A DNA stretch of 16,246 nt. Origin: an uncultured Prevotella sp. Its GTDB lineage: Bacteria > Bacteroidota > Bacteroidia > Bacteroidales > Bacteroidaceae. Of the stretch, positions 1-7,885 are shown one piece after another; within the stretch, counting starts at the first letter, position 1, and each line of letters begins with the position of its first letter. The notes beneath the pieces were generated by a model, which ran no database searches, was not told the origin of the DNA, and saw only the letters and a list, made by a program, of their open reading frames with translations. The DNA lies in the NCBI GenBank assembly GCA_934120735.1, contig CAKOVA010000046.1, forward strand, positions 1-16,246, in the 5' to 3' direction. A program made the translations under genes and the position numbers.

Positions 1-1
1 T

Positions 2-805
2 TTTGACGCTTATCGAAATTATCAGTCGATGATTGTCTATTCACAAAAAACTTATGTTACGAAGTTTGCCGATGAGGCTAACCAAAAATCGTTGACCAAT
101 GCGCTTTATGATTTCATGGGCGATGATTATGACGCACGGTGTCGTTATTATGTGGAACACTACGCTGATCGTCCAAGTGTGATGGTGGCTATTGCGCAAT
201 TGGATTACGAGCAAGATAAGAAACTCATCGATGATGCATTGGCACGATTGGCTACTGTATCTCCACAAGCCAATGAGCTGGCTGCGCAATTCCACAAAGA
301 CAAGGCAGAAGAGAAGATGCGCATTGAGCGTGTCAAGGTTGGTGCACCCATGCCTGCTTTCGAATGCAAATCGCCAAAAGGTAAGACACTTCGCCCTGCA
401 AACTTTAAGGGTAAAGTGCTTGTACTCGACTTCTGGGCCAGCTGGTGTGGACCTTGTCGCCAGGAAATACCAAATCTTAAGAAAATATATGCCGATTTCA
501 AAGATAAAGGTGTTGAGTTTATGAGCGTTTCAATTGATGCAAAGCGCGACGCTTGGGTGAAAGCCATGGGTGAAGAAGGCATGCCTTGGCATCAGGGTTG
601 GGTGTCTGACGGAGGAAAAGAGGTAATGAACCTCTACCAATTCTCTGGCATACCATTTATTCTAATTATTGATAAAGACGGACGCATTTACAGAAAACAT
701 GTTCGTGGTGACGAAATAAGGAAAGGTGTAGAAGATGTGTTAGCTGGTAAAGCTCCAGCAGAAGAGAAAGGCACCAGCATTAGTATGGGTGCTATGTCCA
801 TGTAA
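2..805 (+). CDS. TlpA/ResA-like thioredoxin-domain protein, 5' end cut off by window
   Basis: The frame is open from base 2 and has no stop before it, so the true start lies outside the window; the ATG at 29 is internal. The visible part has a helical region of about 100 residues, then a TlpA/AhpC-type thioredoxin fold. Counting from the ATG at 29, the redox motif WASWCGPC has its cysteines at residues 140 and 143, and the cis-proline motif FSGIPFIL follows near residue 209. Such proteins act outside the cytoplasm as thiol-disulfide oxidoreductases; many Bacteroidota members carry an N-terminal DUF4369 or similar domain, which would be in the missing part. The C-terminus has an odd Met/Ser-rich tail (SISMGAMSM) beyond the fold. 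It lies 118 bp ahead of the propeller lipoprotein gene on the same strand. The family is certain; the substrate is unknown. Confidence 0.9.
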   Translation, partial: FDAYRNYQSMIVYSQKTYVTKFADEANQKSLTNALYDFMGDDYDARCRYYVEHYADRPSVMVAIAQLDYEQDKKLIDDALARLATVSPQANELAAQFHKDKAEEKMRIERVKVGAPMPAFECKSPKGKTLRPANFKGKVLVLDFWASWCGPCRQEIPNLKKIYADFKDKGVEFMSVSIDAKRDAWVKAMGEEGMPWHQGWVSDGGKEVMNLYQFSGIPFILIIDKDGRIYRKHVRGDEIRKGVEDVLAGKAPAEEKGTSISMGAMSM

Positions 806-817
806 ACATACCTAAAA

Positions 818-845
818 CCATTCACCCGTGACAGTGGGTGGATGG
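818..845 (+). terminator. 10-bp hairpin downstream of the thioredoxin gene
   Basis: CCATTCACCC (818-827) and GGGTGGATGG (836-845) pair over 10 bp with one G-U wobble around an 8-nt loop. It starts 13 nt after the stop codon. No T-run follows, so it may be an RNA-stabilising or processing stem rather than a true intrinsic terminator. No convincing promoter is visible between it and the next gene, which favours partial read-through. Confidence 0.45.
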
Positions 846-923
846 ATAGGTTCAATCCGTTTGAGGAAAGAAAGATTTAGCGTTTAAGATAGTTGTGTTG
901 TATTCATTTAAAAGGTTTTGACT

Positions 924-2429
924 ATGAAATTGAAGTATTCTGTTTTTATATTGCTTGCTACCGTAGTTGCAGCATTTACCGCTTGTTCAGATGATGAAGA
1001 CACAAAAGAACAGGCAGTTGGTATTGTGTCGGGTACTATCACACCTATGGGTAGTACGGTGTCATATAAGTTGGTGCCGAAAGATAACACCACGATAGAA
1101 AACACCAACGACAGTTTGGCTTGGGATGTAACAGAGGCAGCTCTGTCCGAGGCGGTCTTAAAGGTGACTCCTACGCTCGAGACCACAGTTAGCTACAATG
1201 GTAAGGAAGTTGGTGCCGATGGTGTAACGGTGAATGCCAACAATCCTGTGACATTGCAAGTGAAAGGCTCATCAGGGAAGACTGTGACATATAAGTTGAA
1301 TGTGGTACGTGCCAAAAATCTGAAAGAGGGTCTTGTCAAAAAGTCAAGTGCAATGCCAGGCTCAGTAAATGGTGCCGTTTGGCAAGACGTAGTTTCCTTT
1401 AAAGGAAAGTTCTATGCGCTCGTTGTCAGTGCTAAAGCTACTGGAGAAAAAATGGGTGAGGGTGAAGAACATTATCAGCTCTTCAGTTCTATCAATGGCA
1501 TAGATTGGCAAGAGGTAAACTATGCGGTGTCGCCCAAACAAGACGTCATTGGCGGAGAAGGAGCACGATTGGTTGTTTTTAACGACAAGCTCTATGTCTT
1601 AGGTGGCATTCGTACGTTGGGTGCAGATAAATATGGAATTCCTGCCGAGATTGAGGACGGATGGATGGGACCAGCTCCTATCATCAAAGTGTGGCGCGGA
1701 TATGTCACCAGTGATGGTACAAACTTTGAATCGCTGGCGGAAAAGTTGAAAGTAGAGGACGAAGGGAAAGCGGTTGAAGCGAAAGATACTTGGCTGTATA
1801 ACAACCCATATTGTAGCTATGCTATATTGAATGGTAAGATTTTCCAAAATGGAGGATATACCATGTTCATGGGTATGGCGCAGGGAGCCAGCAATACGCT
1901 TGAGTCTTCTAATGGCTATGAGTGGAAAGTCATCTCCACACTCAATGACAAAGGTGAGTCTATCAACTTGCCATCCATTGGCGCAAACTTCTTCTCTTTC
2001 AAGGGAAAGCTCTACATAGTAGGTGGCTTTAATAATTTCATTGATGCTAAATTCATGAATAATGCTGTTTTCTCATCTACCGATGGCAAAGTGTGGAAGG
2101 AAGAAGCTAAAAATGTGCAAGGTTTCAGCAATCTTTACCAAGCCACTGTTGTAGCTACAGATAATGTGGTTTACATCATGGGTGGTGAGATTTACAAGGA
2201 AGACAAGACACGTGTGTTAAATACCAAAGTTTATCGATCTACGGACTGCATACATTGGACAGAGGTGAGCGCAGAAGGTTTCACAGGAGTACGTTATGCT
2301 GCAGGTGTCGTGTCAGGACAAGGAGCCTGGTTCTTTGGCGGCTACGAAAGTGTGTCTACAGGCGATTATGCGTTTCCACAGCAACCGTTTAAGTGGGCTA
2401 ATACTACTTGGAATGCGGCAATGAAGTAA
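924..2429 (+). CDS. Kelch-like beta-propeller surface lipoprotein (DUF6242-like)
   Basis: I chose the ATG at 924 (501 residues); it gives a normal lipoprotein signal, whereas the in-frame TTG at 918 only adds two residues. The lipobox ends at Cys21 (AFTAC) and is followed by SDDED, an acidic run matching the Bacteroidota lipoprotein export signal for the outer surface. Residues about 30-130 look like a beta-sandwich domain (KTVTYKLNV is typical). The rest shows repeated propeller blades with hydrophobic-GG motifs: LYVLGGIRT, LYIVGGFNN, VYIMGGEIY and AWFFGGYES. The architecture resembles the DUF6242 family; I name it from memory, without a search. Such lipoproteins often sit beside SusC/SusD and may bind a ligand, but no catalytic residues can be assigned. 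It lies just before susC on the same strand. Confidence 0.85.
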   Translation: MKLKYSVFILLATVVAAFTACSDDEDTKEQAVGIVSGTITPMGSTVSYKLVPKDNTTIENTNDSLAWDVTEAALSEAVLKVTPTLETTVSYNGKEVGADGVTVNANNPVTLQVKGSSGKTVTYKLNVVRAKNLKEGLVKKSSAMPGSVNGAVWQDVVSFKGKFYALVVSAKATGEKMGEGEEHYQLFSSINGIDWQEVNYAVSPKQDVIGGEGARLVVFNDKLYVLGGIRTLGADKYGIPAEIEDGWMGPAPIIKVWRGYVTSDGTNFESLAEKLKVEDEGKAVEAKDTWLYNNPYCSYAILNGKIFQNGGYTMFMGMAQGASNTLESSNGYEWKVISTLNDKGESINLPSIGANFFSFKGKLYIVGGFNNFIDAKFMNNAVFSSTDGKVWKEEAKNVQGFSNLYQATVVATDNVVYIMGGEIYKEDKTRVLNTKVYRSTDCIHWTEVSAEGFTGVRYAAGVVSGQGAWFFGGYESVSTGDYAFPQQPFKWANTTWNAAMK

Positions 2430-2445
2430 CAATTTAAAATACAAC

Positions 2446-2493
2446 AAAGCTTCTCCCGTTGACATAGAGTGCATAGGAGAAGCTTTCTTTTTT
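2446..2493 (+). terminator. Terminator-like hairpin directly before susC
   Basis: AAAGCTTCTCC (2446-2456) and GGAGAAGCTTT (2476-2486) form a perfect 11-bp stem around a 19-nt loop, followed by CTTTTTT (2487-2493). This is a textbook intrinsic terminator for the lipoprotein gene. Yet the susC ATG is at 2500, leaving six bases, too few for a promoter, so susC must be transcribed through this structure. It may act as an attenuator or a translational hairpin. Confidence 0.8.
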
Positions 2494-2499
2494 AATACT

Positions 2500-5400
2500 A
2501 TGAAAAAAGCTCTTTTCATTCTTTTTCTAATCTTTCTATCATGCGTGTCGATTCGCGCTCAACAAAAGCCCATCACCGGCAACGTGGTAGACCGTAATGG
2601 TAACCCTATAGAATGGGTTTCGGTCGTTGTCAAACATACGAATGTGCATACAACTACCAACCAAACAGGAGCGTACAATATTATTGCCTCTGTCGGCGAT
2701 ACATTATCGTTCAGCATTATTGGGTTTGACAAAGAGCAGCGGATCGTTGGAAAATCAAATCGAATGGATATCATGCTCCACGAAAGCAAGGATGTTGTAC
2801 TGGCCGACCTTGTTGTGACTGGTTATAGCAAGCAAGAACGGCGTGACCTCACGGGGTCGGTAGCATCGGTAAAGCTCGATGACAATGTCTCCTTTCGGTC
2901 TGTGGACCAGATGTTGCAAGGCAAGGCTCCAGGTGTTTTTATGACCACATCGTCGGGAGCTTTAGGCTCTGCCAACGTCCTGACCATTCGTGGCTTAAGC
3001 TCCATCATCGGAGACAACAACCCCCTTTATGTCATCGATGGGGTGCCTATCTACGGCACAGACCGTTCTGCCAATTCCACCGATGTATCTGGAGGAGCGA
3101 TACCTGCTGCCTCCATGATGGGTATGCAAACAGGTGGCGGATCCTTGCAATATAACACTGACCTAAAATACTCGTTCGAAAAGAATCCGCTTGCTACGCT
3201 CAACCCTGATGATATTGAGAGTATCGAAATTCTAAAGGATGCTTTTGCCACTGCCATATACGGTTCGCGCGGTGCATCTGGAGTAGTACTCATCACTACT
3301 AAGAAGGGTAGTAAGGCTCGTCCTCGTGTTACGATTAACTACACTCTGGGTGTGGACAACCCTTTGGGTAAACTCAAATTGCTCAACGGAAAACAGTATG
3401 CGCAAATCTATTCGCAGTATTTTAATGGAATGAACTTCCCTGAACTCTATGACACCGATTGGATTGATGCGGTGACACGGACGGCAGTGAGCCACAACGT
3501 CTCCGCCTCATTCTCAGGTGGAACTCAAAAGACGGTTTATTTCTTGAGCTTGGCGGCGTCAGATAACGACTCGTATGTTATCAATAACAACATGAAACGT
3601 TATTCTGCACGACTGAACCTTACTACTGCAATCAGTTCAAAACTCGATCTTGGCGTCAACGTTTCTATTTCACGTTTGGACAACAACGCCTTGCAAGCTC
3701 CTGAAATCTTTGCATCGGCGATTAAAAAAGCTCCAAACCTTCCTATATATGACGAAGACGGAGCGTATTATTATGGATATGCTCCTAACAGTAAGGGTGA
3801 CCCCGAGACCTACAACCCTGTGGCACAGGCTTATATCAATGACGAAGGCAGCGAGGACACCCGAACTATCGGAAACGCATACCTTGAGTGGCATCCCATG
3901 AGTTGGTTGATACTCCGTTCTGAGATTGGAACAGATTTATACAACTCTTTTTCGTCCATTAGGAAAGGAGCTTTACCTGACCATGTCAAGGGCGTCGCAG
4001 GTAATCAAGCGCAAGAAACCACCACACTCAACACGAAATATGTGGTGACCAATACGCTGAATGTCAACAAAGTGTTTGGCGATCATTTCATGCAAGGCAT
4101 AGTAGGACAGAGTTATGAGTACACTCGTGAACGTTTGAACGCTGTGGCAGGAGATGATTTCTTTAGTCCTGATTTGGTTGGAGTTGGTGCCGCCAGGTCC
4201 AAGCGTGTCATCAGTGCCTATTCACAACAGTCGGCTCTATTCTCTGCCTTTGCGCGATTGAACTATCAGTATCGGATGAAATACATGCTGGGCTTGACCT
4301 ATCGTATAGATGGGTCTTCCCGATTCAACCGCTCACACCGATACTTAGGAACACCGTCAGTGAGTGCAGGATGGCGAATGTCAAACGAGCGTTTCTTTCG
4401 CAAGGCACTGCCTTTCATTAACCAAGCCAAGCTGCGCGCATCGTTTGGTGTGTCGAGCAAAGACGGCAACAATAGTTACTATGGTGCCCAAGCCACCTAT
4501 AAACTCAATTCTGCAGTCAACTATGGCGACCGCAACTATCTGCAAATGTCGCAACCTGGCAATGATAACCTCAACTGGGAACATACCTTGACCTGGAATG
4601 GAGGACTTGACTTAGAGGCATTCAAAAGTCGTCTCAAGCTCACGTTGGACTATTATTACAAGAAAACTACCAACATGCTCTTCCCTTCTAACCTCCCTTT
4701 ATATACAGGATATAAAAAAGAGAATCAAAACATTGCCGACATGATGAATTCTGGACTTGACCTTCAAATCATTAGTGAGAATATCGTTGGCAAGAATTTT
4801 AGTTGGCAAACGGTACTCAATGTCTCCACGACAACGAATAAAATACTTAAATTGAACTTCGAAGGCAATCAGCTTGATGAGCTGAACAGCTCTTTTAAGT
4901 ACTATCAAGAGGGTAAGGCGGCAGCCCAGTGGTACCTGCATCGATGGGCAGGCGTGGATCCAAACACTGGCGATCCTCTCTGGACTTACGCAGACGGAAC
5001 CCAATCTACGGTACCACCAGCAGCCAATAACGAAACATCGCAACTCAATAAATTTGTCTGTGGCACGGCCTTGCCAACGGTTTATGGATCGATTAGCAAC
5101 TCGCTGACATATCGTAATTTTGAACTTGATATCTTCTTTAACTACGCGTTGGGTAGCCACATGATTAACGCCACTCGAGCCACGATGCTTACCTACACCC
5201 AGAACGCCACCAACTTGTCCAAGGAGATGATGAACCTTTGGCAGGTGCCAGGGCAGATAACCGATATTCCAAAGCTCAACAATGCATCTATTATCGGAGC
5301 TTACGACTACACCACTGCCGTTACTTCTGACCGTTTTTTGGAGAATAACTCCTATCTAAGACTCAAAACGCTCACCTTGTCCTACCATGTTTCACCTGCA

Positions 5401-5595
5401 TTGTTACGCCGGTATAAGCTATGTAGGCAGCTGCGTTTCTATGCAACGTTTACGAACCTGTTCACGTTGACAGGTTACAGCGGACTGGATCCAGAGGTTA
5501 GTGCTTTTGGTTCTTCGGTCACAGCGTCAGGATACGACAACTGCACCATGCCGTCGTCTCGCAGTATGCAGTTTGGTGTGAGTGCAACATTCTAA
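2500..5595 (+). CDS. SusC/RagA-family TonB-dependent outer-membrane transporter
   Basis: The protein has 1031 residues, the usual size for the family. The order is: signal peptide (MKKALFILFLIFLSC, cleavage near residue 21), a carboxypeptidase-regulatory-like beta-sandwich (about 23-100), a TonB-box region (LVVTGYSKQE, near 106), a plug domain with LYVIDGVPIYG and ATAIYGSRGASGVVLITT (ending near 266), and a long 22-strand barrel ending in the outer-membrane signature FGVSATF with terminal Phe. SusC proteins import ligands across the outer membrane, powered by TonB-ExbBD, with a SusD lid. The partner susD starts 36 bp downstream. No carbohydrate-active enzyme is in view, so glycan, peptide or other ligands are all possible. 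The start is fixed by the signal peptide. Expression may be limited by the hairpin just upstream. Confidence 0.97.
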   Translation: MKKALFILFLIFLSCVSIRAQQKPITGNVVDRNGNPIEWVSVVVKHTNVHTTTNQTGAYNIIASVGDTLSFSIIGFDKEQRIVGKSNRMDIMLHESKDVVLADLVVTGYSKQERRDLTGSVASVKLDDNVSFRSVDQMLQGKAPGVFMTTSSGALGSANVLTIRGLSSIIGDNNPLYVIDGVPIYGTDRSANSTDVSGGAIPAASMMGMQTGGGSLQYNTDLKYSFEKNPLATLNPDDIESIEILKDAFATAIYGSRGASGVVLITTKKGSKARPRVTINYTLGVDNPLGKLKLLNGKQYAQIYSQYFNGMNFPELYDTDWIDAVTRTAVSHNVSASFSGGTQKTVYFLSLAASDNDSYVINNNMKRYSARLNLTTAISSKLDLGVNVSISRLDNNALQAPEIFASAIKKAPNLPIYDEDGAYYYGYAPNSKGDPETYNPVAQAYINDEGSEDTRTIGNAYLEWHPMSWLILRSEIGTDLYNSFSSIRKGALPDHVKGVAGNQAQETTTLNTKYVVTNTLNVNKVFGDHFMQGIVGQSYEYTRERLNAVAGDDFFSPDLVGVGAARSKRVISAYSQQSALFSAFARLNYQYRMKYMLGLTYRIDGSSRFNRSHRYLGTPSVSAGWRMSNERFFRKALPFINQAKLRASFGVSSKDGNNSYYGAQATYKLNSAVNYGDRNYLQMSQPGNDNLNWEHTLTWNGGLDLEAFKSRLKLTLDYYYKKTTNMLFPSNLPLYTGYKKENQNIADMMNSGLDLQIISENIVGKNFSWQTVLNVSTTTNKILKLNFEGNQLDELNSSFKYYQEGKAAAQWYLHRWAGVDPNTGDPLWTYADGTQSTVPPAANNETSQLNKFVCGTALPTVYGSISNSLTYRNFELDIFFNYALGSHMINATRATMLTYTQNATNLSKEMMNLWQVPGQITDIPKLNNASIIGAYDYTTAVTSDRFLENNSYLRLKTLTLSYHVSPALLRRYKLCRQLRFYATFTNLFTLTGYSGLDPEVSAFGSSVTASGYDNCTMPSSRSMQFGVSATF

Positions 5596-5631
5596 AACGA
5601 AAGGTAGTTCATTATCTAAGGAAAACATAAG

Positions 5632-7149
5632 ATGAAATATAAAAATCATTTGCGAACCCTGCTCTCTACAGTCCTCGTCTTCTCACTGTTTAGCTGTGAT
5701 TTGGACATGGAGCCAGAGAACGTGTACGTTGACGAAAAGGTATATCGTACTCAAAAAACAGCCGAAGCGGCGCTTACGGGCAGTTATGTTAGGCTTAATG
5801 TCTTTCTTAGCGGTGCTCCGCAAGATCAGAACAATTATTCCAACATGGGTTATGCCCTCATGTTGGCTGATTTAACGACTGATAATCTCAAAGTAAGACC
5901 ATCGTCTACAACGCTCGTGGCGGTTGAGAACAGTCAATACACTGCCAACGAACACGACCAATTGTTATATTATGTATGGCAATGGGGCTACAATGTAATC
6001 GACTATGCCAACAACGTTATCCATGGTGTTGAGGCGTATGGTCAATACAAGGACGAAGTGAAACGCCAACATATCGCTGAGGCTAAGTTCATCAGGGCAT
6101 ACGCTTACTTCTATATGCTTTGTCTGTTTGGTGACCAAGCCCTACTTGGCAATGATGCAGGAGACGGATTGGTGATGCGTCTTGAACCTTACAAAGGATA
6201 TGATCCCAACAATCACCAACCTCGCGTAAGTAATGCAGAATGCTGGAAACAAATCATCACCGACCTTCAAGAAGCCATTGTCGACTTGCCGCAGGCTGTT
6301 CCTTCGCCATCGGCTCGAGTTAGAGCCAACAAAAGCGTTGCACAGGGGCTGCTTAGCCGCGTGTACCTCTACAAGGGAACGTTTACGAACAACATGGAAG
6401 AGTTGCAACTGGCTGAAAAATATGCGGCAGAAGTGCTGAATAGTGGAGCGTATGGGTTCTCCAATTCGCCCAACGAATATACGGACAACCTTTTCCCGTC
6501 CAATGAGTTCTCGCAGTCTACGGGCTATCCCAATCCTACTGCGTACAGTAGCGAACTTATGTTCTTCGAGCCAAGCCGCATATACGCTGCCAATTACCCG
6601 AACGGTATGCGGTATTATCAAAAACGCCTTTTCTATGTTCCACGGACAGCCGCTGAGAGTTATGCGCCTAATGACGTTCGGCGTTCACAACTGATCGTGA
6701 CAGGCTCCACTTCTGACAACCCTAACGACCTCACTACTCGCAAATACTGTGGAGGCATGTACGATGACGTTATCTATATGCGATTGGCAGAGATGAAGCT
6801 CACTTATGCTGAGACCCTTGTCCGTACCACCAACAGTGTGTCACGACAGGCTATTGATCAACTCAACGACATCCACCAGCGAGCCTTTCCTAATGGTATG
6901 AAACCGCAACGATTCACCGTGTCTGATTTTCCTGATAAGCAATCATTGCTGAAAGCCATTTTGCAGGAAAGGCGACATGAGTTGGCGTATGAGGGGCATT
7001 ATCGTTGGGACCTCATGCGAACCAACAACCTCTTAAAAGACAAGACACTAAGTGCGGTGACGCCCAATCGTTGGAATTTGCCCGTGCCAGATTATGAGTT
7101 GCGTATAACCAAAGGTCTTATACGCCAGAACACGGGATACGCCAAATAG
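5632..7149 (+). CDS. SusD/RagB-family nutrient-binding surface lipoprotein
   Basis: The 505-residue protein starts with a lipoprotein signal ending in the lipobox LFSC (Cys22), then DLDMEPEN, an acidic stretch fitting surface export. SusD hallmarks are the early KVYRTQKTAEAALTGSY segment, the AEAKFIRAYAYFYMLCLFGD helix (TPR-like part, near residues 147-166), the QERRHELAYEGHYRWDLMR motif near residue 445, and a C-terminal LPVPDYELR...QNTGY end. SusD forms the lid on the SusC barrel and captures ligand at the cell surface. The 36-bp gap to susC and the same strand show an operon. Specificity cannot be read from sequence, since SusD binding sites vary freely. Confidence 0.96.
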   Translation: MKYKNHLRTLLSTVLVFSLFSCDLDMEPENVYVDEKVYRTQKTAEAALTGSYVRLNVFLSGAPQDQNNYSNMGYALMLADLTTDNLKVRPSSTTLVAVENSQYTANEHDQLLYYVWQWGYNVIDYANNVIHGVEAYGQYKDEVKRQHIAEAKFIRAYAYFYMLCLFGDQALLGNDAGDGLVMRLEPYKGYDPNNHQPRVSNAECWKQIITDLQEAIVDLPQAVPSPSARVRANKSVAQGLLSRVYLYKGTFTNNMEELQLAEKYAAEVLNSGAYGFSNSPNEYTDNLFPSNEFSQSTGYPNPTAYSSELMFFEPSRIYAANYPNGMRYYQKRLFYVPRTAAESYAPNDVRRSQLIVTGSTSDNPNDLTTRKYCGGMYDDVIYMRLAEMKLTYAETLVRTTNSVSRQAIDQLNDIHQRAFPNGMKPQRFTVSDFPDKQSLLKAILQERRHELAYEGHYRWDLMRTNNLLKDKTLSAVTPNRWNLPVPDYELRITKGLIRQNTGYAK

Positions 7150-7244
7150 TTTCCGCAAGGCTTTGTCATGGAGCTCACCTTAAAATAGTCATGAGTGTTT
7201 GACCCATTTTAGAAAAAACGAATTTCATTTTATCCTCATTAAGC

Positions 7245-7283
7245 AATTACCCCAGTTTGGGCTTAAGCTCAATTGGGGTAGTT
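7245..7283 (+). terminator. Probable susCD terminator hairpin
   Basis: AATTACCCCA (7245-7254) pairs with TGGGGTAGTT (7274-7283) over 10 bp with one wobble. The loop itself contains a second dyad, TTGGGCTT/AAGCTCAA, so the structure can stack further. It lies 95 nt after the susD stop; the following T-tract (TTTATT) is weak. It is the best candidate for ending the susCD transcript. Confidence 0.6.
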
Positions 7284-7434
7284 TATTCACATTATTTTCC
7301 AAGAAAAAACAGTAGTGACAATGTGATAGTAGTCTTGAGATGACATGCCAAGATGAAAAACTAGGGTTCGCTCCTTTCTTTAGGCTGTTTCTTTCCTCAG
7401 CCAAGAGATGTGCTTATAAGCATCGAAAAGGGAG

Positions 7435-7489
7435 ATTGACAAGTAAAATAGTATAATAAAAAAATATTGACAAGTAATATAGAATAAAC
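7435..7489. repeat. AT-rich imperfect direct repeat, 31-bp period
   Basis: ATTGACAAGTAAAATAGTAT (from 7435) recurs as ATTGACAAGTAATATAGAAT (from 7466). The two copies sit in the most AT-rich stretch of the window, with A-runs between them, and lie about 55 bp before the 22-bp palindromic repeat array. No coding potential is seen. The role is unknown; a protein-binding site or remnant of a mobile sequence is possible. Confidence 0.55.
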
Positions 7490-7543
7490 AACTAAAAACT
7501 GTCAAGCGATTTTAGGAAATGACATCCCTTATTTCCATCAAAA

Positions 7544-7631
7544 CCAATCTCAATGAGTTTGGAGGCCAATATCAATGACTTTGGAGGTCAATCTCAATGA
7601 CTTTAGAGGCCAATCTCATTGCTTTTGGAAA
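7544..7631. repeat. Tandem array of four 22-bp near-palindromic repeats (copy 1)
   Basis: Four units of exactly 22 bp begin at 7544, 7566, 7588 and 7610; a degenerate fifth may follow. The core is CCAATCTCAATGAGTTTGG plus a 3-bp spacer, usually AGG. Each 19-bp core is itself a near-palindrome: CCAA.CTCA against TGAG.TTGG around a central base. Across the spacer TTTGG-AGG-CCAA also forms a dyad, so the array can fold in several registers. There are no unique spacers, so it is not CRISPR. The gap it sits in (7150-7885) has no gene. The same family recurs at 16163-16246 in the same orientation. Confidence 0.85.
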
Positions 7632-7702
7632 TCAGTATTTTTGGTCTGTTTTTCTGGCCGACGACGAGTCCGTAGTTCTATGTTGAGGTTGTGATATGCC
7701 AT

Positions 7703-7753
7703 TAAAAGGGTGTTACAACATAAAGAGGGTGTTAATAATAATAAAGATGTGTT
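7703..7753 (+). promoter_or_regulatory. Three direct repeats just upstream of the nhaD promoter
   Basis: TAAAAGGGTGTTA (7703-7715), TAAAGAGGGTGTTA (7721-7734) and TAAAGATGTGTT (7742-7753) share a TAAA..GTGTT pattern, spaced 18 and 21 bp apart. The last ends five bases before the -33 box of the nhaD promoter. The placement fits an operator for an activator or repressor binding on one DNA face; the regulator is unknown. Confidence 0.45.
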
Positions 7754-7757
7754 TTTT

Positions 7758-7789
7758 TTTGGTTATTCAGTTGGCAACAACTATCTTTG
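7758..7789 (+). promoter_or_regulatory. nhaD promoter, Bacteroidota sigma-ABfr type
   Basis: The -7 box TATCTTTG (7782-7789) matches TAnnTTTG exactly. TTTG at 7758-7761 serves as the -33 box with 20 bp between, or TTGG one base on with 19 bp. Transcription should begin near 7796, giving an untranslated leader of about 90 nt that carries three TTTCAGC repeats. It is among the best matches to the Bacteroidota consensus in the window. Confidence 0.75.
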
Positions 7790-7885
7790 CAAAGATTTTT
7801 CAGCCAAGGCTATCAAAGACACTTTTCAGCACTCTGTAGCATGATTTCAGCTGAATTTAACGAAAAATAATTAGATATAAATTTT

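Noticed and set aside
918..923. TTG start for the propeller lipoprotein
   Set aside because: The ATG at 924 gives the standard lipoprotein signal; the TTG adds only two residues.
4699..5160. 153-codon minus-strand frame inside susC
   Set aside because: A shadow of the transporter gene; no protein-like pattern.
6142..6621. 159-codon minus-strand frame inside susD
   Set aside because: A shadow of susD with no promoter or motif of its own.
7150..7540. tRNA, small protein gene or IS remnant in the gap after susD
   Set aside because: I saw no cloverleaf, no plausible frame and no terminal inverted repeats. Only a terminator, a 12-bp palindrome TGCTTATAAGCA (7411-7422) and short stems were found.
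7544..7631. CRISPR array
   Set aside because: The units are contiguous with 3-bp spacers, there are no unique spacers, and no cas genes are present.
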